From Camelimonas fluminis (lineage in GTDB: Bacteria > Pseudomonadota > Alphaproteobacteria > Rhizobiales > Beijerinckiaceae): DNA of 64,000 nt. Positions 30,344 through 43,975 of the stretch are shown here, piece by piece (the first letter of the stretch is position 1; each line of letters begins with the position of its first letter). The stretch spans positions 638,541 to 702,540 of the forward strand of contig NZ_BNCG01000001.1 in assembly GCF_014656355.1 (NCBI RefSeq), in the 5' to 3' direction. The notes beneath the pieces are model-generated. The model was not told the DNA's origin, searched no databases, and saw only the letters and a list, made by a program, of their open reading frames with translations. Made by a program: the position numbers and the translations under genes.

Positions 30344-30405
30344 TCACATGACGTCGCCATGAAGCGCGTTGGCGCTGGGACAGTGAACAACAAAGAGGGA
30401 ACGAC

Positions 30406-32421
30406 ATGACGGGCCAGCAACAGGAGCGCGCCGGGCAGACGGAAGAGGCCAGGCTGCTGTGGACGCCGACGGCGGCGGATATCGAAAAGGCCCGCATCAC
30501 GCATTTTACCCGCTGGCTGGAACAGCGGGAGGGTCTGTCGTTCCCCGATTATCCGACGCTCTGGCAGTGGTCGGTGGACAATCTGGAGCGCTTCTGGGCG
30601 GCGGTCTGGGACTATTTCGAGGTGCGTAGCGAGCGCCCTTATGACCAGGTGCTGTCCAGCCACACGATGCCGGGCGCGCGATGGTTCCAGGGCGCGCGGC
30701 TGAATTACGCCGACCATGTGCTGCGCCACCATATGGATGCGCCGGACCGGCGCGCCATCGTTTTCGGTTCAGAGGACGGAGAACTGGGCGAGGTAAGCTG
30801 GGGCGAGTTGCGCAACCAGGTCGGCGCCATCGCCGCCGCCCTGCGTGACTTTGGCGTCGGGCCAGGCGACCGCGTCGTGGCGGTGCTGCCGAATATTCCC
30901 GAAACCATCATCACCTTTCTCGCTGTCGCCAGCCTTGGCGCGGTGTGGTCGCTGTGCTCGTCGGACATGGGCAAGAGCGCCGTGCTCGACCGTTTCCGCC
31001 AGATCGACCCCAAGGTGCTGATCTGCGCCGACGGCTATGTCTACGCTGGAAAGCCCTTCGATCGCGCCGAGAGCGTCGCCGAGCTGGTGGAGGCGCTGCC
31101 GGGCGTCGAGCAGCTCATTATTCTGCCGCGCCTCCACGACGGCGTCGATCGCCAGCGCTTTCCGGAAGCGCATGACTGGCGCGAACTGGCGGCGAAAACC
31201 GCCTCCTGCCCGCCGGTGGCGGTGGAGGCCGATCATCCGCTGTGGGTGGTGTACTCGTCCGGGACAACCGGCCTGCCGAAGCCGATCGTGCACGGCCACG
31301 CCGGCATCACCGTCGAAATGCTGCTGATGCAGTCAATCCACTGCGATCTGGGCCCCGGGGACACGACGCAATGGTACACCAGCTCTGGCTGGATCATGTG
31401 GAACGCCCAGGTCGCCGCCATGGCCGCTGGCTCGGCCATCGCGCTTTATGACGGCAATCCGGCGTTTCCCGATCTCGGCGTGCTCTGGCGTTTCATCGAG
31501 AAGGCGAAGGTGACGGTGTTCGGCTGCGGCGCCGCCTATTACGGCAATTGCGCCAAGGCCAATCTGCGGCCGCGCGAATTCGCCGACCTGTCGAGCCTGC
31601 GCGCCATGTCGTCGACCGGCTCGCCGCTGTCGGCGGAGGCTTACGCCTGGATCTACGAGAACGTGCGCGACGACATCTGGCTGTCGCCGATCTCCGGCGG
31701 CACCGATTTCGCCGGGGCGTTCATCTGCGGCGCGCCGACGCTGCCGGTCTACGCCGGCGAGATGCAGTGCCGGGCGCTCGGCCACAAGGTCGAGGCGTGG
31801 GACGAAAGCGGCAAGCCGCTGATCGATGAGGTGGGTGAACTGGTCTGCACCCTGCCAATCCCGTCGATGCCGCTGTATTTCTGGAATGATCCGGGCAACA
31901 AACGTTATCTGGACAGCTATTTTGACGTCTATCCAGGCGTCTGGCGGCATGGCGACTGGCTGCGCATCACGCCGCGTGGCGGCGCGATCATCTATGGCCG
32001 TTCGGACGCGACCATCAACCGTCATGGCATCCGCATGGGCACCAGCGAATTCTACCGCGTGGTCGACGCTTTCCCGGAAATCGCCGACAGCATGGTGGTG
32101 GACCTGGAGTTCCTTGGCCGCGAGTCGTTCCTCTACCTGTTCGTGGTTCCAAAGCAGGGCGCCGTGCTGGATGAGCGTCTGAAGGCGGCGCTCAACGGGC
32201 AGATACGTTCGCAGCTTTCGGCGCGGCATGTGCCCAACGCCATTGTTGAGACGCCAGCGGTGCCCTACACCCTGTCCGGCAAAAAGCTGGAAGTTCCGGT
32301 GAAGCGTCTGCTGCTCGGTCATCCGCCGGAAGGGCTGATCAACCGCGACGCCATGGCCAATCCGGACAGTTTTGAATGGTATGTGACGCTGGCGAAACAG
32401 CGGGCGCAGGGCGCCGGCTGA
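30406..32421 (+). CDS. aacS: Acetoacetyl-CoA synthetase (acetoacetate-CoA ligase)
   Basis: Activates acetoacetate to acetoacetyl-CoA with ATP, feeding ketone bodies or polyhydroxybutyrate breakdown products into central metabolism. 671 aa, the family length. The N-terminal cap has FPDYPTLWQWSVDNLE. The AMP-binding P-loop is YSSGTTGLPKPIVHGHAG (~283-300). WYTSSGWIMWN, SGGTDFAGAF and YGRSDATINRHGIRMGT are acetoacetyl-CoA synthetase signatures. The adenylation lysine lies in LSGKKLEVPVKR (~623-634). GAGGGAACG lies upstream of the ATG. It appears inserted between rarA and crcB. Confidence 0.93.
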   Translation: MTGQQQERAGQTEEARLLWTPTAADIEKARITHFTRWLEQREGLSFPDYPTLWQWSVDNLERFWAAVWDYFEVRSERPYDQVLSSHTMPGARWFQGARLNYADHVLRHHMDAPDRRAIVFGSEDGELGEVSWGELRNQVGAIAAALRDFGVGPGDRVVAVLPNIPETIITFLAVASLGAVWSLCSSDMGKSAVLDRFRQIDPKVLICADGYVYAGKPFDRAESVAELVEALPGVEQLIILPRLHDGVDRQRFPEAHDWRELAAKTASCPPVAVEADHPLWVVYSSGTTGLPKPIVHGHAGITVEMLLMQSIHCDLGPGDTTQWYTSSGWIMWNAQVAAMAAGSAIALYDGNPAFPDLGVLWRFIEKAKVTVFGCGAAYYGNCAKANLRPREFADLSSLRAMSSTGSPLSAEAYAWIYENVRDDIWLSPISGGTDFAGAFICGAPTLPVYAGEMQCRALGHKVEAWDESGKPLIDEVGELVCTLPIPSMPLYFWNDPGNKRYLDSYFDVYPGVWRHGDWLRITPRGGAIIYGRSDATINRHGIRMGTSEFYRVVDAFPEIADSMVVDLEFLGRESFLYLFVVPKQGAVLDERLKAALNGQIRSQLSARHVPNAIVETPAVPYTLSGKKLEVPVKRLLLGHPPEGLINRDAMANPDSFEWYVTLAKQRAQGAG

Positions 32422-32628
32422 CGCGAAAGGCGGCGGCTACAGGCCGCCAGCCAATTTCTGGTTGAACGTCGCCGTTGTCCCGGGGAGGGCTGGCGACGAC
32501 CGCCGGGAATGCGGACACATCAGCCAACGCCAAAACCATCGCTTCTGGCGACGTTTGGGTGTATTGGCGTGGCGACGGGAGCGCCGCGCATTTCTGAATG
32601 GGTCAGGACGCGTCGCCCGATCGGTTTC

Positions 32629-33009
32629 ATGCAGGCGATTGCTCTGGTTTTCTTCGGCGCCGGGATTGGGGGCGTTTGCCGTCACCTTTTCGGCATGGCG
32701 GCCGCGCGGGCGTTCGGGCTCGGATTCCCATGGGGCACGCTGCTGATCAATATCACCGGCTCGCTGGCCATGGGCCTGCTCGTGGGATGGATGGCGCTGC
32801 GGCCCGATGGCGCGTCGCAGAACCTGCGGCTGTTTCTGGCGACCGGCGTGCTCGGCGGCTATACAACCTTTTCAACCTTTTCGCTTGAGGCGGTTTTGCT
32901 GTGGCAGCGGGGCGATTTCGCCAGCGCCATGGCCTACGTTCTCGGGTCTTTGATATGTGGCGTCGCGGGTCTGGCGGTCGGACTTGTGATGATGAGGAGC
33001 CTGGCATGA
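32629..33009 (+). CDS. crcB: Fluoride efflux channel CrcB/Fluc
   Basis: A small dual-topology fluoride channel of 126 aa with four membrane helices. GAGIGGVCRHLFG (~10-22), GTLLINITGSLAMG (~35-48, with the conserved Asn) and the GGYTTFSTFS motif (~74-83) with pore-lining Phe residues are intact. ATG 32629 gives the family length. A longer frame from 32509 adds 40 unrelated residues. The stop overlaps the next gene as ATGA. I see no fluoride riboswitch upstream. Confidence 0.93.
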   Translation: MQAIALVFFGAGIGGVCRHLFGMAAARAFGLGFPWGTLLINITGSLAMGLLVGWMALRPDGASQNLRLFLATGVLGGYTTFSTFSLEAVLLWQRGDFASAMAYVLGSLICGVAGLAVGLVMMRSLA

Positions 33010-34919
33010 CCCGCGATACTGGCAACCGCAATGGCGGACGCGGGGGCAAACCCGGCGGGTTCAAACCGGGTGGGGGCAAATCCGGCGGTTTCCGCGCAGG
33101 CGGGGCGCGCCCGGCAGGTTCGCGGCCAGATGGCGCGCGCGGTCCGGCGCGCGGCGGGCAGGGTTTCCGGGGCAAGCGCTTCGATGATCGCGGCGACCGG
33201 GGGTATCGCGAACCTCCGGCTGAGGTGCAGAACACCGGAAGCGGCGGCGATGAAGACTGGTTCGCCAGGTCGCGGGGACCTGGCGGCGTTGCTGGCAAAA
33301 GCGCCGGCAAGCCGGCAGGCGGCGCTGGCCGGGCAGACGCGCGCGGCGTCGGCGGCAAGGCGGCTGGCAAGGCGACTGGCAGGCCGGCGGGGAAGGCGGC
33401 AGGTCCGCGCAAACCCACTTATGACAAGGCCGCAGGCAGGTTCGTGCGCAAGGAAGAGACGCGCGGCGCAGCCGCCGGCGCCCGATCGGGCAAACCAGCG
33501 CGTAAAACCGCGGGCCGTGGAGCCAGGCGGGACGACGGTTATGCCCGTCCCGGCTGGAACCCGGCGGCAGACGAGGCGAAGGCCTCCCGCGACATCCAGA
33601 CGGCGGACGCCGAATGGGGAGATATGTGGGATGGCGGCGTCGATGACGGCGACGCCGATATCGACTGGGCTGCTGTCGAGGTTGAGGCGGCCGGGGGCGT
33701 TTTCGCTGGCGGCTTTGACGATGACGATGACGGCGCGACCGGCGAAGCGGCGCCTGTCGTCGAAACCCGCCAGACTGGCTCTAGGCGTGCGCCGCAGGAG
33801 CGGCAGCTGAAGGAGCGCCAGCCGGGCGAGCGCGCCGCCGCCCGCAAGCCGGTTGGGGGCAAAAGCATCGCGGCGCCAGGGCAGAAGGCCCGTATCCGCG
33901 CCGAAACCAGCGAGGCTTTGGCCACCGGCGTGCAGACGCTGATCGTTGAGCCGGATGAGGCTGACATGCGCCTCGACCGCTTCCTGACGGCGCGGTTCCC
34001 GCAATTGGCTTTCACCCACATCCAGCGCATCGTTCGCAAGGGCGAGTTGCGTGTTGATGGCGGGCGGGTGAAACCGAACGATCGCCTGAAGGCTGGGCAA
34101 AGCGTCCGCATTCCGCCGCTGAAGCTTACGGAAGCGCGCCCCACCGGCCGCACGCCGCGTCAGGATGAGGATGACGCCGCCTATCTGCGTTCGCTGATCC
34201 TCTATGAGGACAAGGATCTGATGGTGCTGAACAAGCCCATGGGCCTGGCGGTGCAGGGCGGATCCGGCACGCACCGGCATGTGGACGGCATGCTCGAGTC
34301 CATGCGCGACAAGGCCGGTCAAAAGCCGCGTCTGGTGCATCGTCTCGACAAGGACACGGCCGGCTGCCTGGTCATCGCCAAGACGCGGCTGGCGGCTGCG
34401 ACCCTGGGCAAAAGCTTCAGGTCCCGCGTGACGCGCAAGATCTACTGGGCGCTGGTGGCCGGCGTGCCGCGCGTCAAGCAGGGGCGCATCTCAACCTACA
34501 TCGCCAAGGAAGAGGACCCCGACGGCGAATCGCGCATGGGCGTGGCCCAGCATGGCGACGACGGCGCCAGCCACGCGGTGACCTATTATGCTCTGGTGGA
34601 GAACTCGGCGCAGAAAGTGTCGTGGGTGTCGCTGAAGCCGGTGACCGGACGCACCCACCAGTTGCGCGTGCACACCGCGCACATGGGGCATCCGATCGTT
34701 GGCGATCCGAAATATTTCAACGTCGAGAACTGGGAGCTGCCCGGCGGCATCCAGAAGAAGCTGCATTTGCTGGCGCGGCGCATCATCATTCCGCATCCGC
34801 GCGACGGCCGGCCGATCGACGTCACGGCGCCGTTGCCGCCCCACATGGCGCAGACCTGGAACCTGCTGGGCTTCGACGCCTCGCGTTACGATCCGATTGT
34901 CGAATCGCCGGAGGAATGA
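33006..34919 (+). CDS. RluA-family pseudouridine synthase (RluC-like) with long disordered N-terminus
   Basis: Predicted 23S rRNA uridine isomerase, 637 aa, about twice the normal size. Residues 1-~230 are Gly/Lys/Arg/Ala-rich and repetitive (KPGGFKPGGGKSGG, many AGK and GKPA units). Residues ~200-250 are acidic with WGDMWDGG and a DDDDD run. Another basic stretch follows. The S4 RNA-binding domain starts at MRLDRFLTARF (321). The catalytic domain runs from ~400, with NKPMGLAVQ (~409) and the RluA motif HRLDKDTAG, catalytic Asp448. The C-terminal GRTHQLRVHTAHMGHPIVGD is also typical. ATG 33006 overlaps crcB. The HAD phosphatase usually found next in rhizobia is absent. Confidence 0.88.
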   Translation: MTRDTGNRNGGRGGKPGGFKPGGGKSGGFRAGGARPAGSRPDGARGPARGGQGFRGKRFDDRGDRGYREPPAEVQNTGSGGDEDWFARSRGPGGVAGKSAGKPAGGAGRADARGVGGKAAGKATGRPAGKAAGPRKPTYDKAAGRFVRKEETRGAAAGARSGKPARKTAGRGARRDDGYARPGWNPAADEAKASRDIQTADAEWGDMWDGGVDDGDADIDWAAVEVEAAGGVFAGGFDDDDDGATGEAAPVVETRQTGSRRAPQERQLKERQPGERAAARKPVGGKSIAAPGQKARIRAETSEALATGVQTLIVEPDEADMRLDRFLTARFPQLAFTHIQRIVRKGELRVDGGRVKPNDRLKAGQSVRIPPLKLTEARPTGRTPRQDEDDAAYLRSLILYEDKDLMVLNKPMGLAVQGGSGTHRHVDGMLESMRDKAGQKPRLVHRLDKDTAGCLVIAKTRLAAATLGKSFRSRVTRKIYWALVAGVPRVKQGRISTYIAKEEDPDGESRMGVAQHGDDGASHAVTYYALVENSAQKVSWVSLKPVTGRTHQLRVHTAHMGHPIVGDPKYFNVENWELPGGIQKKLHLLARRIIIPHPRDGRPIDVTAPLPPHMAQTWNLLGFDASRYDPIVESPEE

Positions 34920-35234
34920 TGGCGGACAGGCGGGCGCCTGGCTTGCGGGCCTGATTCATGAAAACGCTGCAAATTATTGGCGTCGCTGACGTTTTGTGCG
35001 CCGCCTCCTGGTTGTCTGAAGGTGATGCTGCTCCTCCATCGCGTCATGGCCGGGCTTGACCCGGCCATCCAGGTCTTGTCCTCAGGGGCCGCGCGCAGCG
35101 TATGGCCCGTGCGCCGCCGGCGTCGATCTCCGGGCGGCCCGGATGGTCAGGCCAGCATGCTGCTGTTGGTGTTTTATAGCAAAATCAATGCGATGAGATG
35201 CGTTTCCTCTCGCATTGACTGAATGGGGTTAGCC
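34920..35234. other. Intergenic region with a rhizobial-type palindromic element
   Basis: About 315 bp at the place where related genomes often carry a HAD phosphatase gene. It contains the hairpin element at 35041-35067 and GC-rich sequence after it. No gene is supported. Confidence 0.55.
35041..35068. repeat. REP-like palindrome of the type common in rhizobial genomes
   Basis: ATGGCCGGG (35045-35053) and CCCGGCCAT (35059-35067) flank CTTGA, preceded by CGTC. From memory, this GGCCGGGCTTGACCCGGCC core recurs between genes in many Hyphomicrobiales. Only one clear copy is visible in this window. Confidence 0.6.
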
Positions 35235-36008
35235 ATGAGTTTTCGTGCTCCTGACGGCGGCGATCCGATCCGTCTCAGCCAGCAGGCCATGAAGCCGGCG
35301 TTGCCGCGCCGGTTCTACAAGGACGTGACGGTGCAGGCGGAGGAAAACGGCTCCTTCTCTGTGCGGCTGGACGGGCGGCAGGCCCGCACGTCGGCGAAGC
35401 GATTGCTGACCTTGCCGACTCAGGAGCTGGCGGAGGCGGTGGCGGACGAGTGGCGGGCGCAGCTTGATGAGATCAATCCGGCGAACATGCCGCTGACCCG
35501 CATGGCTTTCGCGGCCCATGACGCGGTGGCTCCTGATCCGGAGCCGGTTCTCGCCGAGATCATCCGTTACGCCGAAACGGACCTGCTGTGCTACCGGGCG
35601 ACGGAGCCGGACAGCCTGACGTTGCGGCAGACGCAGGCATGGGACCCGCTGCTGGCCTGGATGGACGAACGCCATGGCGCGCGCTTCATGCTGGCCGAGG
35701 GCGTCATGCATGTGGCGCAACCCCCGGAGACGCTGGCTGCGGCAGGCGCGGCGGCGCGCGCCTCGACGGGGCCGTTTTCCATTGCTGGCCTTCATGTGAT
35801 GACCTCGCTCGCTGGCTCGCTGGTCATCGCCCTGGCGGTGCGCGACGGGCGACTCGGGGTGGAGGAGGCATGGGCCGCGGCCCATGTGGATGAAGACCAC
35901 CAGATTGCCCGCTGGGGCGAGGATGCGGAGGCGAAGGCCCGCCGGACGCGGCGCTTCGCGGATTTCTCGGCGGCGGCCCAGGTGTGTAAATCCAGCCTGT
36001 CTGCGTGA
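35235..36008 (+). CDS. ATP12-family F1-ATPase assembly chaperone
   Basis: A 257-aa cytoplasmic protein homologous to mitochondrial Atp12p, which helps assemble the alpha subunit of F1-ATPase. RRFYKDVTVQ (~26-35), the VRLDGRQARTSAKR stretch, LPTQELAEAVADEW (~62-75) and a C-terminal helix ending DHQIARWGEDAEA fit the family. ATG 35235 has GGGG at good spacing; ATG 35223 adds four residues. Position before pccB is conserved in rhizobia. Confidence 0.88.
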   Translation: MSFRAPDGGDPIRLSQQAMKPALPRRFYKDVTVQAEENGSFSVRLDGRQARTSAKRLLTLPTQELAEAVADEWRAQLDEINPANMPLTRMAFAAHDAVAPDPEPVLAEIIRYAETDLLCYRATEPDSLTLRQTQAWDPLLAWMDERHGARFMLAEGVMHVAQPPETLAAAGAAARASTGPFSIAGLHVMTSLAGSLVIALAVRDGRLGVEEAWAAAHVDEDHQIARWGEDAEAKARRTRRFADFSAAAQVCKSSLSA

Positions 36009-36141
36009 AATATGCTGTATTGCGCATCATTCCGCAGGGAATTGGCTGTTGCGCACGTTTGTTGAGGAAGACGCTTCCTAATCCGTTAGTTGAGTGATAG
36101 GGAGCACGCCAGTTTTCGGCAATCCGATCGCGGGGGACCAG

Positions 36142-37677
<1,536 letters not shown>

Positions 37678-37764
37678 GGTCATTGTCGCACCTGACCCGT
37701 TGAGCCGATCAGCGTCCGGTCCGGACCACAGCCATGGACCGGGCGCCACACTCAAGGAGCTAAC

Positions 37765-38748
<984 letters not shown>

Positions 38749-38880
38749 GCAGAAAGCCGGGCGCCTCGCGCGCCCGCTGAACGACGCGATCTGGCCCGGT
38801 TCCTGCAATGGGCGGGCCGGATCGCTGGCAACTGGCGCGCTGCGGACAAGCTCCGCCCCTGGCGGACGCGCTGTGGCTCC

Positions 38881-38983
38881 GGGGCGCTTCTGTGAACATG
38901 GTTCGCGGAAGGCGCCCTATCTCTCTGGTTTGACGCATTTTCTTCACGAAAAGTGGGGCCCACTTTTCCCGAAAATGCTCTAG
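38881..38983 (+). repeat. Type I dispersed mosaic repeat, copy A
   Basis: A ~103-bp element in the mdh-pccA spacer. It has an outer hairpin GGCGCTTC/GGAAGGCGCC, then TTTGACGCATTTTC. The inner hairpin GAAAAGTGGG (38948-38957)/CCCACTTTTC (38959-38968) is bracketed by GCATTTTC and GAAAATGC. It aligns along its length with the copies at 44558, 47081 (reverse) and 48776. Confidence 0.75.
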
Positions 38984-39010
38984 CTTTTTTGGAATGGAAA
39001 CGGGCGGGGC

Positions 39011-41023
<2,013 letters not shown>

Positions 41024-41047
41024 TACCCTGGCGCAAACGCGAATATG

Positions 41048-41076
41048 AAAAGGCCCGGCGAAAGCCGGGCCTTTTT
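41048..41076. terminator. Bidirectional terminator between pccA and the convergent lipoprotein gene
   Basis: AAAAGGCCCGGC (41048-41059) pairs with GCCGGGCCTTTT (41064-41075) around GAAA. A T-run lies on one side and an A-run on the other. Confidence 0.95.
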
Positions 41077-41135
41077 CGTTGTCGATCAGAGCTGGCGACG
41101 GTCCGCTTGGGGCTGGCGAGCTTATGGCGGCGGGA

Positions 41136-41666
41136 TCACCTTTGGACGGACGCCGTGCCTGATCGCGCGGACTTCGCCGCCTTCGCGGCATCCTGGTACT
41201 CCCGGGCGACATCGATCCGGGCCTGCTGGAGACGGCGATAATAGACGAGGTAAGGCAGGGATCGGGTGTCGGCTGCGGGCTCGCAATAGTTCTGTCGTGA
41301 CAGGGCAATCAGGTTGTTACGGCGGAAGATGCGCACATGCATGCCATATTTTGCTTCAAATTTCTCAGGAATAAGGGCTTTCGGCGTCTCGAAATACTCC
41401 GTGACGCCAACGCAATAGATCTCTTCATCGCCGCCAGCGCGGATGCGCGGACCAGAGATCGTGGCGTTGCGGATTTCGCCAAGGCGGACTGTTCCGCGCG
41501 GCTGGAGGCCAGCAGACCAGTTGGCGACCCTGACGGCGATTTGCTCTTCCCGACGCTCGAGCACCTTCGGGTCCTGGGCGGATTCCAGCGGCGGCCGCGA
41601 CGGCCTGTTCGTGACGCATCCTGCCAGCGCCAGCGACGTGAGCAGGACGGTGATGACAACCCTCAT
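41136..41666 (-). CDS. Putative lipoprotein of unknown function
   Basis: A 176-aa protein with a short signal and lipobox LALAGC (lipidated Cys at ~17). The mature part has no family I recognise. It is polar, with IYCVGVTEYFETPKAL and a second Cys-containing segment QNYCEPAADTRS, so a disulfide is possible. The C-terminal ~40 residues are helical, Arg/Ala-rich (ARIDVAREYQDAAKAAK). AGGAAG lies upstream of the ATG. It is divergent from the hydrolase gene across 106 bp. Confidence 0.75.
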   Translation of the reverse strand: MRVVITVLLTSLALAGCVTNRPSRPPLESAQDPKVLERREEQIAVRVANWSAGLQPRGTVRLGEIRNATISGPRIRAGGDEEIYCVGVTEYFETPKALIPEKFEAKYGMHVRIFRRNNLIALSRQNYCEPAADTRSLPYLVYYRRLQQARIDVAREYQDAAKAAKSARSGTASVQR

Positions 41667-41772
41667 AAGTCTTCCTGAACTGTGGGTGAATCGGGGTGGC
41701 GTTGCTACCTGAGGTTTTTATACTCAACTCCAAATCTGCCGGAACTGGCGGAAAGAGCAGAAGGGGAGTCCG

Positions 41773-42498
41773 ATGGTTGCTGTTTTCGTCCATGGCGTGC
41801 CTGACACATGCCGGGTCTGGGATGAGGTGATCCCGCGCCTGGCCCGCAAGGACGCGCGGGCGGTTTCGCTGCCGGGATTCGACGCGCCGGTTCCGCAGGG
41901 TTTTGAAGCCGCGAAGGAAGACTATGTCGCCTGGCTGATCGGCGAACTGGAGGCGCTCGGTGAGCCCGTCGATCTGGTCGGGCATGACTGGGGCGCCTTG
42001 CTGGTGTTGCGCGTCGTGTCGTTGCGCGGCGACCTGATCCGCACATGGACGGCTGGCGGGGCGCCGCTTGATCCGGATTATGTCTGGCACGACGCGGCTC
42101 AGGCATGGCAAACGCCGGAACTTGGGGAGCAGGTGATGGCGATGATGACGCCGGAGGCGACGGCGGCGTCGCTGGCCACGCGCGGCCTTACGCCTGCGCA
42201 GGCGCAGACCACGGCTTCGCACATCGACGCGCGCATGCAGGACTGCATCCTGAGGCTGTATCGCTCGGCGAAAACCGTGGGAGCGGAGTGGACGCCGGAT
42301 CTCGCCCGCATCAATACGCCAGGCCTGCTGATCTACGGCGCCCAGGACCCATTTCTTGATTCCCCCAGGCTGGCGCCGGCGCTGGCCAGCCGCACCGGCG
42401 CGGATCTGCTGATGCTTGAGGGATGTGGCCACTGGTGGGAGAGCGAGCGCCCGGCCGAGGTGGCGGGGGCGCTGCAGCGGCATTGGGCGGCTGTGTGA
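41773..42498 (+). CDS. Alpha/beta-fold hydrolase
   Basis: A 241-aa cytoplasmic hydrolase. The oxyanion-hole motif is HGVPDTCRVW (7-16). The nucleophile elbow GHDWGA has Asp72 instead of Ser, as in epoxide hydrolases and haloalkane dehalogenases. The remaining triad residues are probably Asp192 (GAQDPF) and His220 (GCGHWW). The cap region (~105-165) is helical. GGGGAG precedes ATG 41773. The substrate is unknown. Confidence 0.85.
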   Translation: MVAVFVHGVPDTCRVWDEVIPRLARKDARAVSLPGFDAPVPQGFEAAKEDYVAWLIGELEALGEPVDLVGHDWGALLVLRVVSLRGDLIRTWTAGGAPLDPDYVWHDAAQAWQTPELGEQVMAMMTPEATAASLATRGLTPAQAQTTASHIDARMQDCILRLYRSAKTVGAEWTPDLARINTPGLLIYGAQDPFLDSPRLAPALASRTGADLLMLEGCGHWWESERPAEVAGALQRHWAAV

Positions 42499-42596
42499 GC
42501 ACGCCTGTTTGGCCAATTCGCGCGCCCGACTGGGCGGCTTGAGGGTCTGCGACGGAGCAGCTTCTGTTCTGGCCCGGCGCAGGCGAAATGGGTGGA

Positions 42597-42989
42597 TCAG
42601 CTTTCCACCGCGCCGCCGGTCTTCTTCCAGGCGCCGAAGCCGCCGTCGATGTGGGCGACCGGCTTCAGGCCCATCTTCTGCGCGACATCGGCGGCGAGGG
42701 CGGAGCGCCAGCCGCCGGCGCAGAAGAACACGAAGGTTTTGTCCTCAGCGAATTGCGGCTTGAAATAGGGGCTGGCCGGGTCGATCCAGAATTCCAGCAT
42801 GCCGCGGGTGCAGGAAAAGGCGCCGGGAATCTTGCCTTCGCGCTCGCGTTCACGCGGGTCGCGCAGGTCCACGAAGGTAACGTCGTCGCGGCCGTGCATG
42901 GCCTTCGCCTCATCGATGCTGAGCGTGCGGATGCGCGTGTTGGCGTCGTCGACCAGCGCCTTCACGCCGGTGGTGATGGTCTGGGGCAT
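42597..42989 (-). CDS. Rhodanese-like domain protein
   Basis: A 130-aa single-domain sulfurtransferase candidate. The fold begins with LSIDEAKAM (~23-31) and VTFVDLRDPRERE (~37-49). The active loop CAGGWRSA (Cys90) closes with a Trp and Arg in place of the commoner CxxGxRS. GGFGAWKKTGG ends it. ATG 42989 has GGGAGAAG upstream; the longer in-frame extension lacks a site. Confidence 0.9.
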   Translation of the reverse strand: MPQTITTGVKALVDDANTRIRTLSIDEAKAMHGRDDVTFVDLRDPREREREGKIPGAFSCTRGMLEFWIDPASPYFKPQFAEDKTFVFFCAGGWRSALAADVAQKMGLKPVAHIDGGFGAWKKTGGAVES

Positions 42990-43200
42990 GGTCTTCTCCC
43001 TTGCTATGTTTTCAGGCGGCGCGCCGCTGCTGGTGATGAGACGGTAACGGCGATTGCCGGGGAAGTCATGCGCCAGCCTGGTTGGGGAAATTTTGCCCGC
43101 GTATCCCCGATTGGGCGTGTTTTCCTGTCTCAAAGCAGTTCATCATGCCGGGCAAGAGCATGCGCAGGGTGATGCGTGGATTTACAGTCGGAGCGGATGA

Positions 43201-43899
43201 ATGAGCATGCCGTTCAGTTGGCTCGACATGCTGGCCGTGAGCATTTTTTGGGGATCATGGATTTTCTATGGCTATGCGGTGGAGCATTGGCGCGGCGCCG
43301 ACCGCAGCCTGAACCTGCGCATGAACCGGTACCGGATGATCTGGATGGAGCGGTCGCTGGCGCGCGAACAGCGTGTGGTGGATGCCAGCATCATGGCCAC
43401 GCTGCAGAGCGGCGCGTCGTTTTTCGCCTCCACCACGCTGATCGCCATGGGCGGTGCGCTTGCGTTCCTGCGCTCCACCGACGACGTGCTGCGGATGGTG
43501 TCGGACCTGCCATTGTCCCAGGCGCCAACCCGCCTGGCGTGGGAGATCAAGATCATCGGCCTTGCCGCCATTTTTGGCTACGCCTTCTTCAAGTTCGCCT
43601 GGTCCTACCGGTTGTTCAACTATTCGGCGATCCTGCTTGGGGCCATGCCGCCGCCTGATTCCGGCCCTGCCGGTTTGCGTCACGCTCACAGGGTCGGCGC
43701 GATGAACATCGCGGCGGGGAACCATTTCAACCGGGGTCAACGTTCAATCTTCTTTGCTCTGGCGTATCTCGGCTGGTTCATGGGCCCTCTGGCGCTGCTG
43801 GGGACGACGGGGCTCGTGCTGTGGTCGATGTGGGTCCGGCAGTTCCGCTCCGATGCGCGCACCTCGATTCTGGACGATGATGAGCCGGAGACGTCATGA
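43201..43899 (+). CDS. DUF599 family inner-membrane protein
   Basis: A 232-aa protein with about four membrane helices (near ~8-25, ~70-92, ~115-135 and ~190-215). WIFYGYAVEHW early and the central RYRMIWMERSLAREQRVVD loop fit DUF599. A conserved NHFNRGQRSIFFALAYLGWF stretch precedes the last helix. Function is unknown. ATG 43207 is an alternative start two codons later. Confidence 0.85.
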   Translation: MSMPFSWLDMLAVSIFWGSWIFYGYAVEHWRGADRSLNLRMNRYRMIWMERSLAREQRVVDASIMATLQSGASFFASTTLIAMGGALAFLRSTDDVLRMVSDLPLSQAPTRLAWEIKIIGLAAIFGYAFFKFAWSYRLFNYSAILLGAMPPPDSGPAGLRHAHRVGAMNIAAGNHFNRGQRSIFFALAYLGWFMGPLALLGTTGLVLWSMWVRQFRSDARTSILDDDEPETS

Positions 43900-43975
43900 G
43901 GCGCGGCCGCGCCGCCCTGTGTGTGTCGCCGCGCGTGGTCTTGACGACGGCGGCTGATGGGCGCATCGATCCACC

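Noticed and set aside
28951-30732. Minus-strand open frame of 593 codons opposite rarA
   Set aside because: Antisense to an intact AAA+ ATPase gene, with no ribosome site or recognisable domain.
32422-32628. Possible fluoride riboswitch upstream of crcB
   Set aside because: I looked for the conserved crcB-motif core and pseudoknot strands and found no match. The GGCGGC/GCCGCC hairpin there is not diagnostic.
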